Positions 27,210 to 36,568 of a DNA stretch of 64,000 nucleotides are shown here, in pieces. Under the pieces are notes generated by a model. It did no database searches, was not told the origin of the DNA, and saw nothing but the letters and a program-made list of their open reading frames with translations. Source of the DNA: JANQHO01 sp965218075 (GTDB lineage: Bacteria > Bacteroidota > Bacteroidia > Flavobacteriales > Schleiferiaceae); contig CBDCJZ010000003.1 in assembly GCA_965218075.1 (NCBI GenBank), positions 558,001 to 622,000 of the forward strand, read 5' to 3'. Position 1 is the first letter of the stretch, and the number at the start of each line of letters is the position of its first letter. The position numbers and the translations under genes were made by a program.

Positions 27210-27986
27210 ATGCTTTACCAAATTGAATATAAATTGCAAAAAGAGCTACTCTATTATACTTTGCGTTTGGGCGATAGTGCTCTCATCCTGGGGCAACGGC
27301 TTTCTGAATGGTGTGGCCATGGACCTGTTTTAGAACAGGACATTGCCCTTTCTAATATTGCTTTAGATCAACTAGGGCACGCCCGTATATTGCTACAATA
27401 TGCAGCACAAATAAAAGGAAAAGAATATACTGAGGATAAAATGGCCTTTTTCAGGGATGCAAACGAATATCATAATCTTTTGATGTTGGAACTTCCCAAC
27501 GAAGATTGGGGTTATACTCTCGCTCGTCAGTTTTTATTTGATACTTATAATTACTTCTTTTACACTGAACTACTCCATAGTAAAGACAATCATCTCAAGG
27601 CTATATCCCAAAAAGCAATTAAAGAAATTATCTATCATGCCCAATGGAGTGCAGAGTGGCTTATTCGCCTTGGAGACGGAACAGAAAAAAGCCACCAACG
27701 TATCCAAAACTCTATAGATAAGCTGTGGATGTGGACTGGTGAAATGTTTATGATGGATGAGGTAGATCAACGAATGATTGATCTGGACATTGGTGTGAAT
27801 CTGAATTCCATAAAGAATCAATGGCATCAAAAGGTAGCCGAAATACTGGAGATTGCTACTCTTAAAAAGCCACAAGATAAATGGATGCAAATCGGAGGAA
27901 AACAAGGGGAACATACAGAATATTTGGGATATATATTAGCCGAAATGCAGTATTTGCCTAGGATATATCCTGAGGCGCAATGGTAA
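27210..27986 (+). CDS. paaC: Phenylacetyl-CoA epoxidase subunit PaaC
   Basis: The non-catalytic, ferritin-like structural partner of PaaA. 258 residues, the normal length. Signatures include YTLRLGDSALILGQRLSEWC near the N-terminus, DIALSNIALDQLGHARILLQ, EDWGYTLARQFLFDTY, YHAQWSAEWLIRLGDGTEKS and TEYLGYILAEMQYLPRIYP at the end. All are well conserved, so the gene looks functional although cut off from paaAB. paaD, which normally follows, is not found in the 310 bp downstream, and no other paa genes are present in the window. Confidence 0.93.
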   Translation: MLYQIEYKLQKELLYYTLRLGDSALILGQRLSEWCGHGPVLEQDIALSNIALDQLGHARILLQYAAQIKGKEYTEDKMAFFRDANEYHNLLMLELPNEDWGYTLARQFLFDTYNYFFYTELLHSKDNHLKAISQKAIKEIIYHAQWSAEWLIRLGDGTEKSHQRIQNSIDKLWMWTGEMFMMDEVDQRMIDLDIGVNLNSIKNQWHQKVAEILEIATLKKPQDKWMQIGGKQGEHTEYLGYILAEMQYLPRIYPEAQW

Positions 27987-28297
27987 TTCTAAAAGACAAA
28001 TGACATATAAATTAAGCAGATAATACCGTATTGCGAGGCCTTCAATTCTGCACATGCTGTTGTTGACTTATTTAACCTTAAAATATAGAAGCGGTAAAAA
28101 AGACGAGAAGACGTCTGAAATTAGAATTTGAATAGAAAAACTGTAGAAACAATTCCTTAATCTAGTTATGAGGCCTAAAAATTATAATCAAAAAATAAAC
28201 ACTACAACATTCTCTTACCTGGTCATTGCTAAATCTAATTATTATTTCGCTAACCTTTAAATGAAGAAAGCACATATAAATGCTTACACATAAATAA

Positions 28298-29335
28298 TTA
28301 TTGAACCCGAAGCACTCTAACCTTTTTAGCCAAAAGAAAAACTACTATACCATACCATTGTGCCCCAAAGAGCAAAGTACTTAACATGAGGTGAATAGGT
28401 TGGGCCACCTTGGGAAAATGGAAGTAGGTCAGTATTATACCTACTATAATTTGTGCCAAAAGTATAGCCATAATCGAAGAGAAAAACCTCAACCACAGCT
28501 GAAGCTTGTGGTTGAGGTAGCATAGCCAGGCATTAATCGCTAGTATCAGCAAGCTAAAAAATTGATGAGCATAAAACCTCCAGTTCAGGTTTTCTACCCA
28601 TTCTTTACGGAGTAGATCAGTCTTATACAAGTGATCTATCTGTTCTCGTACCTGTGTACCTAAGATGATCTGTACTAGTGTAAATGCCAAAGCTATCCAT
28701 AACAATTTCCAGAAAAGAGGAGTATACGAAACTTCAGATAGTCTTTCACGATTGGAAAAACCTATCATCACTATGAGTACAGCTACAATAGACAGTGCTC
28801 CTAGCATGTGAATAGTGATACTGCCGGGAATGAGATTCCCATCAACTACCAATTTCCCCAACCATGCCTCGAAACCCAATAAAAAAAGCGATATAGCGGA
28901 GAGTAGAGCATAGTGCTGATCTTTTTTCAGGTAAAGCAGGGAGAGAAATAACAGCAGAAACATAGAAAAGCCAGAAAATGCCCCTACTAGACGATTAATG
29001 TATTCTGTCCAGGTATGAAATACGTTAAAAGTGGCGTAATCGTGTTTAGTGTAAGACATCCAGTTTTCCGGATTATATTGTTGGCTGGTGGTAAAATCCT
29101 TTTGAGCTACCTTCAAACTTTCACTTACTATAATGATCTGTCCCTTTTTGAATTTCCTTTGTGTCTGCCATTCCAATTGTGTCCTTTTGGTGGGAGGAAC
29201 AAGATAGCCGAAGCACTTAGGCCAATCTGGGCATCCCATGCCAGAACCTGTCGTGCGTACAATACTTCCGATCAGTATTACTAGGTAAATCAAAGCTAAT
29301 TCCGTGCAGGTAAACCGTCGAATCCATTTCCTCAT
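28298..29335 (-). CDS. ctaA: Heme A synthase (Cox15/CtaA)
   Basis: Oxidises the C8 methyl of heme O to give heme A for aa3-type cytochrome oxidases. 345 residues, eight hydrophobic segments. Family motifs: GSIVRTTGSGMGCPDWPKCF near residue 22, then heme-ligand histidines in FHTWTEYINRLVGAFSGF, GSITIHMLGALSIVAV, WRFYAHQFFSL and QPIHLMLSTLLFG. A TAAGTTTG box at 29348-29341 lies only a few bases from the ATG, implying an almost leaderless transcript or a different start. The 311 bp on its downstream side (27987-28297) holds nothing recognisable. Confidence 0.93.
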   Translation of the reverse strand: MRKWIRRFTCTELALIYLVILIGSIVRTTGSGMGCPDWPKCFGYLVPPTKRTQLEWQTQRKFKKGQIIIVSESLKVAQKDFTTSQQYNPENWMSYTKHDYATFNVFHTWTEYINRLVGAFSGFSMFLLLFLSLLYLKKDQHYALLSAISLFLLGFEAWLGKLVVDGNLIPGSITIHMLGALSIVAVLIVMIGFSNRERLSEVSYTPLFWKLLWIALAFTLVQIILGTQVREQIDHLYKTDLLRKEWVENLNWRFYAHQFFSLLILAINAWLCYLNHKLQLWLRFFSSIMAILLAQIIVGIILTYFHFPKVAQPIHLMLSTLLFGAQWYGIVVFLLAKKVRVLRVQ

Positions 29336-29423
29336 ATAGACAAACTTATAGGGAGGAACTTAAAAAGCGAGTAGGCTGGGGATGGGGAATAAAAGTCTTT
29401 GCACTTACAACTCGACGAGTTAA

Positions 29424-31496
29424 CTAGTTAACAAATTCCTCGTTCTTCACCCCCTTATTGACCTGGATATCGATTACGGTCATTTTGATCTTTTGAGAAC
29501 CAGCATCAATTACCATAATCTTAGGATACATCACTCCGTCTACGTTTATAAACTCATTGTAGGTGGTAGTGTTAACTACATTTCCCTGGGGTGATTCGAC
29601 AAGTCGCTCTTCTCTCAGTTTCAAACCGCTTTCGGCATGATAGTATTCTGTAATGATACTGCCAACTGGGGAAGTAACTTCTATAACGTAGGCCTTTTTA
29701 CCATCCACCATAGCCATTCGGGTAAACTCTATAACATACCCCATTTCTCCATATTTCATTTCTTTGTCAAACATAGCTTCGGCTTTCATTTCTTCCAACT
29801 CTTTACCTTCCATAGGTATACTACGACCCATAGCACTTTGTGTTCCTTTTTTGCCGTCAAAAACCTGTTTTTGAATAGTACCCATTCCGGCGGCTATAAC
29901 CTCCATTTTGTACATATTAGGTCGCTTTCTTATAATTTCAGCTGATAGCTGCATGGGAGTCCCTGGAATTTCAGCATTCATTTTCATACGTAGATCTTTC
30001 ACCCTAGCTAGGTTTTCTCTACCGCCTTTATTTTTAATATAATTATCAATTACCATTTGGGCAGTTACCCCTTCAGGTACCGGTATAGAGGGTTTTTCGA
30101 TTTTATTACCTTCTTCATCAAAATACTCTACACTGCCGAACTTTTCGAGTTTATCAGCTACTTTGCTGGCTTTACCTACCACGGTAATATGCATAGAGTG
30201 AGACTTGATATATTTTTTAGCAGTCTTCATTATATCGTTAGCGGTAAGAGATTTTAGCCTATTGAGGTAATTTTCGTAATAATCATTGGGTAGGTTGTAG
30301 CGCTGAATGTTAAGAGCAAAATTGGCGACAGTGTTAGGACTTTCAAGAGAGCGGCCATAAGCACCAATGATAAAATTTTTAGCCCCTTCTATTTCCTCCT
30401 CGGAAGCAAATCCGCTTCGGATACGATTGAACTCATAAAAGAATTCGGTAATAGCACTATCGGTAACTTCATTCCGCACACTGGCAGAAGCACTGAAAGA
30501 ACCGATAAGTTTATCGTAACTATGCTTGGAATAAGCCCCATAGGTATAACCTTTATCTTCACGGATATTCTGGAATAAGCGTCCCATGGAGCTTACCCCC
30601 AATATTTGGTTAGTTAAATTAAGCTTTACGATATCTGGATCACCAGGCTTTAGGTCTATTATATTTCCGAGACGTAATACGGATTGTACAGCATTGTTTC
30701 TATTAACAAAGCTTATCATAACTCTATCAGGAGTAGTGGATTTCTCAAAGTTATTTTTCGGAACGCTACTCTTTTGCCAGTCGCCAAAATATTTTTTGGT
30801 CATTTTTTTAGCTTTTTTAGCTTTAATATCTCCCACAATGGCTAGGTAAGCTTGGTTGGGAACCCAGAAGTTTTGATAGTATTGTTTGCAATCTTCAATG
30901 TCTATATTTTCAATTTTTTGAATGGTGAGAACTTCGCCATAAGGATGATCCAAGCCAAATAAAACGCTTTTGAAGACATTATTAGCTACTTCGTCGGGCC
31001 TATTTTTAGAAGTTTGTAAGGCAGAAATCTCTTGTTTTTTGAGTTTTTCAAATTCTTTTATAGGAAAAGCGGGATTGAGTAGAATATCGGCCATTATTTC
31101 CATCAGCTTTTCGTTGTATTTACTCAAGCCGGAAATAGACACAGACTTAGAAGAAGTAGAGAGTGAAGCACCCATAAAATCAATTTCCTCGTCCAATTGA
31201 TCTTTAAGACGGCTGGTAGTTCCTTGACGGAGCATCTCTCCAGCGAGTGAAACGTATCCGGCCTTTTCTCCTTCAAATATAGGATCATGGTCTATTATAA
31301 GTCTCATGGTGATACGGGGTAGCTTGTGATTTTCCACCACTATCACCTTTAGCCCATTTTTCAATTCATATATTTTGTATTTGCCAAATTCAATATTAGG
31401 AGCTGGCCCGGACCTGGGCATTTTACTTCGGTCTACTTGCGCTAAAAGAAAATTAGCAGAAAAGCCCGTCAGCAATGCGATTATTATGTTTTTCAT
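29424..31496 (-). CDS. M16 peptidase-like protein, non-catalytic partner with extra C-terminal domain
   Basis: 690 residues with an N-terminal signal (IIIALLTGFSANFLLAQ). Residues about 35-460 are the two-lobed M16 fold (VVENHKLPRITMRLII, YSKHSYDKLIGSFSASASVR). The zinc motif HxxEH is absent: the equivalent position reads GYVSLAGEMLRQGTT. It should therefore be the inactive half of a heterodimer with the next protein. Residues about 470-690 form an additional beta-rich domain (LRMKMNAEIPGTPMQLSAEI, YYHAESGLKLREERLVES) resembling LolA-like lipoprotein-binding folds. It is 25 bp downstream of its partner, so they form one operon. Confidence 0.85.
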   Translation of the reverse strand: MKNIIIALLTGFSANFLLAQVDRSKMPRSGPAPNIEFGKYKIYELKNGLKVIVVENHKLPRITMRLIIDHDPIFEGEKAGYVSLAGEMLRQGTTSRLKDQLDEEIDFMGASLSTSSKSVSISGLSKYNEKLMEIMADILLNPAFPIKEFEKLKKQEISALQTSKNRPDEVANNVFKSVLFGLDHPYGEVLTIQKIENIDIEDCKQYYQNFWVPNQAYLAIVGDIKAKKAKKMTKKYFGDWQKSSVPKNNFEKSTTPDRVMISFVNRNNAVQSVLRLGNIIDLKPGDPDIVKLNLTNQILGVSSMGRLFQNIREDKGYTYGAYSKHSYDKLIGSFSASASVRNEVTDSAITEFFYEFNRIRSGFASEEEIEGAKNFIIGAYGRSLESPNTVANFALNIQRYNLPNDYYENYLNRLKSLTANDIMKTAKKYIKSHSMHITVVGKASKVADKLEKFGSVEYFDEEGNKIEKPSIPVPEGVTAQMVIDNYIKNKGGRENLARVKDLRMKMNAEIPGTPMQLSAEIIRKRPNMYKMEVIAAGMGTIQKQVFDGKKGTQSAMGRSIPMEGKELEEMKAEAMFDKEMKYGEMGYVIEFTRMAMVDGKKAYVIEVTSPVGSIITEYYHAESGLKLREERLVESPQGNVVNTTTYNEFINVDGVMYPKIMVIDAGSQKIKMTVIDIQVNKGVKNEEFVN

Positions 31497-31521
31497 AACG
31501 TTAACTTTTTTCGTGGTTTTA

Positions 31522-32835
31522 CTATTGGTTTTTAGGTAAGTAATACAATAATACGCGGTTGTCGTTTACCAAGTATTTTTTAGCAACATTTTGAATATCG
31601 TTACGAGTTAGCACACGATATCTCTCAATTTCGGTATTTATTAAACCCGCATCGCCAAAATAAACGTGATAATTTGCCAGATTTTCAGCTATACCGGCCA
31701 CACGAGCGTTACTAGTAATAAAATCGCTTTCCAACTGATTGAGTACTTTCTGGTGTTCTTTTTCGCTAATAATCTCATTGCGGAATCTGGCTATTTCTTC
31801 ATCAATACTTTTTTTAAAGTCAGCCACGTCTATGTTTATGTTAGCAATACCCAGTGTGATAAATAACCCACCTTGTTCCAAAGAGTAAGGAAAGGCCTCT
31901 ATAAAAAGTGCTAGCTGCTTTTCATCGACCAAAGACTTATACATTCTCGAGCTCTGACCGTCGGATAAAAGAGCGGTTAGCATATCCAGTGTATATGCGT
32001 CCTTGGTTCCCTGTGGAGGCATGCGATAACCTATAAAAATAGCAGGTAATTGAATGTTATCGTAAATAGTATCAACTACTTCTCCACCTAAGGGTGGCTC
32101 ATATACGTCAGGTTGAAGGATTATTTTGGTTCTCCTGGGAATTGAACTAAAGTACTTTTCGATTAGCTTTTTGGCCTTAGCCACATCAATATCACCCGCT
32201 ATTGAAAGAGTAGCATTATTAGGTACATAAAAAGTCTCGTAAAAATCTGCAAAATCGCTTATTTCAGCAGCGTCCAAGTCCTCCATAGAACCAATGGGAA
32301 TATTTTTATACGGATGAACCTTATAAGCCCTGCTGAACATGTTTTGACTGAAGCTCATGTAAGGCTGATTATCAATGCGCATACGTTTTTCCTCCTTAAC
32401 TACTTTCCTTTGAGTTTCTACACCTTGAGTGTCTACTTTGGCGTGTAGCATTCTTTCTGACTCGAGCCACAAGCCAAGTTCCAATTGGTTAGAAGGTAGG
32501 ATTTCAAAGTAAAAAGTACGGTCGTGGGAGGTATTGGCATTTAATTTACCGCCATTAGATTGAACGATTTTTGAATACTCACCGCGACCTATATTTTTAG
32601 AGCCTTCAAACATGAGATGTTCAAAAAAATGAGCAAAACCAGTGCGTCCTTCTTTTTCGTTTTTTGAACCTACATGATATAATACTGCAATGGCAATAAT
32701 TGGAGTACTGTGGTCTTCATGTAGAATTACATGAAGACCATTATCAAGGTCGTACTCCTCAAATTTTATTTCCGTTTGACTATAACTTTGAAGTGGTAAA
32801 GTTCCTAGAAAACTGATCATGAGTGATTTTTTCAT
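31522..32835 (-). CDS. M16 family zinc peptidase (catalytic subunit)
   Basis: 437 residues: signal peptide (MKKSLMISFLGTLPLQSYSQ), then the insulinase-type catalytic lobe with inverted zinc motif HxxEH at His69-Phe-Phe-Glu72-His73 (FAHFFEHLMFEGS). The distal Glu lies in EKRMRIDNQP. A second inactive lobe follows (PAIFIGYRMPPQ, GQSSRMYKSLVDEKQLALFI). Periplasmic M16 pairs degrade unfolded peptides or imported siderophore peptides; the substrate here is unknown. It is first in the operon, followed by the non-catalytic partner. A TAGATTTG box at 32940-32933 is a possible promoter with a 90-nt leader. Confidence 0.9.
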   Translation of the reverse strand: MKKSLMISFLGTLPLQSYSQTEIKFEEYDLDNGLHVILHEDHSTPIIAIAVLYHVGSKNEKEGRTGFAHFFEHLMFEGSKNIGRGEYSKIVQSNGGKLNANTSHDRTFYFEILPSNQLELGLWLESERMLHAKVDTQGVETQRKVVKEEKRMRIDNQPYMSFSQNMFSRAYKVHPYKNIPIGSMEDLDAAEISDFADFYETFYVPNNATLSIAGDIDVAKAKKLIEKYFSSIPRRTKIILQPDVYEPPLGGEVVDTIYDNIQLPAIFIGYRMPPQGTKDAYTLDMLTALLSDGQSSRMYKSLVDEKQLALFIEAFPYSLEQGGLFITLGIANINIDVADFKKSIDEEIARFRNEIISEKEHQKVLNQLESDFITSNARVAGIAENLANYHVYFGDAGLINTEIERYRVLTRNDIQNVAKKYLVNDNRVLLYYLPKNQ

Positions 32836-33145
32836 TGTTTGAGTAGATTAGGTTTTAATTGATGAGTGCGAATAGGAAAGTTCAAGATTAAAAAACCCTA
32901 AAAGTAATTTTAAAGCCCATTATTTTGATAGACAAATCTAGTGATAATTTAATATGAACTCAATATGAGAATGAGTTAACAATGATAAAATGTTCGATAG
33001 AATAGAAAATTCCTAAAGGTTTAGAAATAGGTAGCATAGGTATAAATTTTAGTTAAATAATTAAAAATCAATCTTTTAATTTACTAAATTTCCACCTTAT
33101 TTATATCGAATTCTTATGTTATTTAACTAAATTGACAAAAAGTTA

Positions 33146-33217
33146 GGTCCCGTAGTTCAATGGATAGAATAGAAGTTTCCTAAACTTTAGATGCGGGTTC
33201 GATTCCTGTCGGGGCTA
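33146..33217 (+). tRNA. tRNA-Arg(CCT)
   Basis: The cloverleaf can be drawn by eye. Acceptor GGTCCCG / CGGGGCT, D stem GTTC/GAAT, anticodon stem GAAGT/ACTTT enclosing TTCCTAA with anticodon CCT, T arm GCGGG-TTCGATT-CCTGT, and discriminator A. The 3' CCA is not encoded. It reads AGG codons. Flanks: 310 AT-rich bases with no gene upstream, and about 210 bp without features downstream. Confidence 0.92.
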
Positions 33218-33428
33218 CAAGAGAGTTACAAACATACCCTTTTCGCTTGGCAGATGTCAGTTTTGTTAGGTGAGGAAAGAATTGTGGAATTTTTTCTCAT
33301 CCTTAGGTTGTATAAAAAGAAAAATGCGATAAGTCCCTTTTCCAATGATTGCTTATTCGGATGCTATCTTTTTTAGAACATCAAAAGATGTCCATAGACC
33401 ACGTCTATCAATGACTATATGGGAGAAG

Positions 33429-34265
33429 TTAATATTCCCAAAGGTCATGCTCAAAGTTTTTGAGATTTTCTCTAATACGCTGAGCTTCTAGGAGTTGCTC
33501 GAGAGAAGAATTTTTTTTATAATCAGCTATAGTTCTGTCGTAAACATTGTCTTCTTTAAAAATAATGGAGTTAAAATAGCGTATATGAAAGATCTGATCA
33601 AAAGTCAAACGACTTGAATTATTATAGTTATTAAAAGCAACATGAGTAGCTAAAGCATAACGAGCATCTGGAAACCAAATCCAAAACAAATTATAAACAT
33701 CCTTGGTTTTAGGATTTCGCACTACGGGTGATATACCAATAATACGATTTTCCATCTTTCCCCTTTGCTTGTCAAAATACCAATCAGATTTGAGCTCATA
33801 AGCCAAGACATCCTTAGGGGTGATTTTGATAGTATCAACTGCCAATACGATATTAAAATCTTCAGGATCTCTCAGCGTATCAATAGAAGCGATATACTTG
33901 CGCACCTGTTCAGGTGTGAGGGGTATTTCAAATCGATCATCAGCAAATACTTCTATTATTGTCCCTTCATTAAGAATGCCCTCTACTAGGACATCGTAGA
34001 GACTTTTGCGATCTGGAATAGCAAGAACGGGATAGTAAAGGTGATGATTAATTTTTTCTCGTAGATTAATTCTTTCCCAGTGGCGTGTACTCCACATCAT
34101 GTCGGCTTGTCTTAAAAAAGAATACGGAAAAACCCGATTGTGATAATAATGCTTAGAAGATTCAGGAATAACACCATCATCCTCAGGGCCTATTACCTGT
34201 GCTTTAGCCGCTGAAGTAGTTAGCAGCATCCCTGACATCATTAATTCAAAAACTATCTTTTTCAT
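33429..34265 (-). CDS. gldN: Type IX secretion/gliding protein GldN (PorN)
   Basis: Periplasmic ring component that works with the lipoprotein GldK/PorK at the outer membrane. 278 residues; signal peptide ends at AAKAQ. Recognisable segments are DDGVIPESSKHYYHNRVFPY, WSTRHWERINLREKINHHLY, and IIGISPVVRNPKTKDVYNLF followed by WFPDARYALA. It is last of the co-oriented gldK-gldL-gldM-gldN run, starting 7 bp after gldM. A functional T9SS fits the sorting-tail cargo proteins at 5.5 and 48.2 kb. Confidence 0.93.
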   Translation of the reverse strand: MKKIVFELMMSGMLLTTSAAKAQVIGPEDDGVIPESSKHYYHNRVFPYSFLRQADMMWSTRHWERINLREKINHHLYYPVLAIPDRKSLYDVLVEGILNEGTIIEVFADDRFEIPLTPEQVRKYIASIDTLRDPEDFNIVLAVDTIKITPKDVLAYELKSDWYFDKQRGKMENRIIGISPVVRNPKTKDVYNLFWIWFPDARYALATHVAFNNYNNSSRLTFDQIFHIRYFNSIIFKEDNVYDRTIADYKKNSSLEQLLEAQRIRENLKNFEHDLWEY

Positions 34266-34272
34266 AATTTTT

Positions 34273-35814
34273 TTAATTTACATCAATCGATATGTTACTG
34301 ATATTTGGAACTATCAATCCTTTAGGGCCACTTGCTTTGATTCTCCTAACAGAAACTGTTGAACCAGGTCTCAATTTATTAATTCGCTGTTTAATATTTT
34401 CGGAGATCTTATTGCCCATTACATCTTCAGGAGGAAAACCGGGTATTGCTATCTGATATGAAATTACTTGAAGTGGTAAGTCAAACGGGAAATCTCGATA
34501 TGCGGCTTTGACCTCAGCTCGCATTAATAAAGATTTAGACATGATACCTTCAGTCTTACCAAAGATGCTGCCAACAGCTTGAGGTAAACCTTTGATACGA
34601 AATATTTTGCTTCCCATATTAACCACTTCTTTTTCACCATTTTCACCTGTCTCTTCCACTGCAACACTAATGGTCATTTCTTTTCCCTTCATTTTAGTTA
34701 CTACGGCAGTATAGTTTCCATTGGAACCAGAAACACCTGAGCCGCTAACTCTTAATTTAGAAACATCTACTCCAGGTACGCTTATCTCCAAGGGGTTCTC
34801 AACACCACGGTATAACACATTCATTTTAGTAGGAGAAATAACCACTAAAGGATGAGCAATAGTGAAAGTTTGCTCAGGAATATCATAAGTTTTATCAGCG
34901 CCAATTTGTTTGAGAACAATTTTTCCTTTCCATTTCACCTCTCCTATAGAACTGGCCTTGACTTTATATTTACCTACCCCATTGCTGATTTGCTCAGAAG
35001 ACAAAGCCTTTCCATTAATATAAATCTCAGGGTCTTGTGTTTGATCAAAAGCCGCCAAATAGATTTGAGCTTCATATTCATCACCTTGAGTAACATAGAT
35101 AGACTTAGGGACCACTATAGGTGTAACAGTACTTATTTTGATGTCATGCATACTAATATTATTTTGTAGCTGGCTTATTAGATCAGATTCTGTATTTCTT
35201 ATTTTGGCTTGAATATCTGTAAGAAAGGCAAGGATAGCTGCCAACGGGAAATGCTCAAAACGGGCATGTTCCCAATCTATTGTTTTGTCACTGGCTTTTT
35301 TTCTTTTCGTATCAAAAAGAATTTCGATATTATTTATTAATTGCTTGTTGTTTTCAGTATGTTCTATAATACCTGTTTTATAAGTTTCTATCTCATTTTT
35401 GAGGTTGTTGGCATTTCCTTTGTTCAAAAGATAGTTAGCCGGAGGTTCCCTGGAATCCAGCTTTCTAGGGAGATTAGTTTTTTTATCCATACCGCCGCTG
35501 ACTTCTATGAGCTCTTTTTTCATATTCTCTATGAAATTGTAGAGGTGATTAGATTTTTCTCTAACGGATATGGCCTTGTCATTCCAAAAACTTGCCTTTT
35601 CGGGGTTTTCAGAAACGGCTACCTCAAAAGATTTGTAGATTTCGACATTTTTTTTATCTACAGTTTCTACTGTTTCAATAAAGCTTTTATTGAGTCTGGT
35701 TAGGGCTTCCAAAATATCTTTTGATATGTTTAAAGCCAGCATAGCCGTTAATACAAGATACATCATGTTGATCATTCTCTGTCTCGGTGATAGCCTTTTC
35801 TGGGACATTTGCAA
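34273..35814 (-). CDS. gldM: Type IX secretion/gliding motor protein GldM (PorM)
   Basis: Single-span inner-membrane protein whose large periplasmic stalk carries torque or energy from the GldL motor to the GldKN ring. 513 residues. N-terminal LSPRQRMINMMYLVLTAMLA with the TM helix (about 15-32) followed by LNISKDILEAL is the family hallmark. A helical then beta-domain stalk follows (VVPKSIYVTQGDEYEAQIYL, NPLEISVPGVDVSKLRVSGS), with the C-terminal domain near GPKGLIVPNISNISIDVN. It starts 54 bp after gldL. Confidence 0.95.
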   Translation of the reverse strand: MQMSQKRLSPRQRMINMMYLVLTAMLALNISKDILEALTRLNKSFIETVETVDKKNVEIYKSFEVAVSENPEKASFWNDKAISVREKSNHLYNFIENMKKELIEVSGGMDKKTNLPRKLDSREPPANYLLNKGNANNLKNEIETYKTGIIEHTENNKQLINNIEILFDTKRKKASDKTIDWEHARFEHFPLAAILAFLTDIQAKIRNTESDLISQLQNNISMHDIKISTVTPIVVPKSIYVTQGDEYEAQIYLAAFDQTQDPEIYINGKALSSEQISNGVGKYKVKASSIGEVKWKGKIVLKQIGADKTYDIPEQTFTIAHPLVVISPTKMNVLYRGVENPLEISVPGVDVSKLRVSGSGVSGSNGNYTAVVTKMKGKEMTISVAVEETGENGEKEVVNMGSKIFRIKGLPQAVGSIFGKTEGIMSKSLLMRAEVKAAYRDFPFDLPLQVISYQIAIPGFPPEDVMGNKISENIKQRINKLRPGSTVSVRRIKASGPKGLIVPNISNISIDVN

Positions 35815-35868
35815 CTACAATTTTAGAGTTATCACTGCTCAGCTTTCCTACTAATATTACTCATTTCC

Positions 35869-36525
35869 TTATTTAATATTCATCGCTGAAAGCATGCCTC
35901 CATAAATAGAGTTCAACTGATTAATATTCTGAACCAAATTGGAAACTTCTGCCGACAATTTTTCAGAATCTTGCATGGAAGAGTTCAATTTCTCCATGAG
36001 ATTATTCTGAGTTTCCACATGATTGGCAGAACTTTCCATCTGAAGAGCATAAATCGCATTGAGCGATTCCATATTTTTAGCTGCTAATGATAATTGTTGA
36101 CCGTATTCCTGTGTTGCAGTGGCGGAATCAACAGTTTCGTTTAGTTTAGTAGCGGCGTCGCCAAATTTCTTTAAGCCAACACCTAAGCTCTCGATTAATT
36201 CATTGTCGATCTCAGCCTCTTTTAGCATATTATCGAGTTCCTGTGTTGAAGATAAGCCTTTGCTTCTGGAGCTTTCTTCAGGGTTTTCCATACCAGCTAG
36301 TTCCGGATATGCAAGAGTCCAATCATATTCTTCAACTGGTTTTTCAAAAGCAGAAAAGAAGAATATGATTGATTCAGTAGTAAGGCCTACTACCAACATA
36401 ATGTCGGCCAGAGGTAGATGCAAAATTTTAAACATCGCACCTAAAATAACTATTGATGCACCCCAGCCATATAACCTAGCCATAAAGGTTTTAAAGATCC
36501 TGTTATTAAAATCAATTAATGCCAT
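35869..36525 (-). CDS. gldL: Type IX secretion/gliding motor protein GldL (PorL)
   Basis: Inner-membrane proton-driven motor partner of GldM. 218 residues. Two transmembrane helices near the N-terminus (FMARLYGWGASIVILGAMF and LADIMLVVGLTTESIIFFFS) contain a conserved Glu (TTES) in the second helix. A long cytoplasmic helical tail follows with repeated alpha-helical motifs (ESLGVGLKKFGDAATKLNE, NQLNSIYGGMLSAM). Sits between gldK (43 bp) and gldM (54 bp). Confidence 0.95.
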   Translation of the reverse strand: MALIDFNNRIFKTFMARLYGWGASIVILGAMFKILHLPLADIMLVVGLTTESIIFFFSAFEKPVEEYDWTLAYPELAGMENPEESSRSKGLSSTQELDNMLKEAEIDNELIESLGVGLKKFGDAATKLNETVDSATATQEYGQQLSLAAKNMESLNAIYALQMESSANHVETQNNLMEKLNSSMQDSEKLSAEVSNLVQNINQLNSIYGGMLSAMNIK

Positions 36526-36568
36526 TTATTTTTAGAATTTGAATAAAAGTTTAAATGTCTCTCTTTAA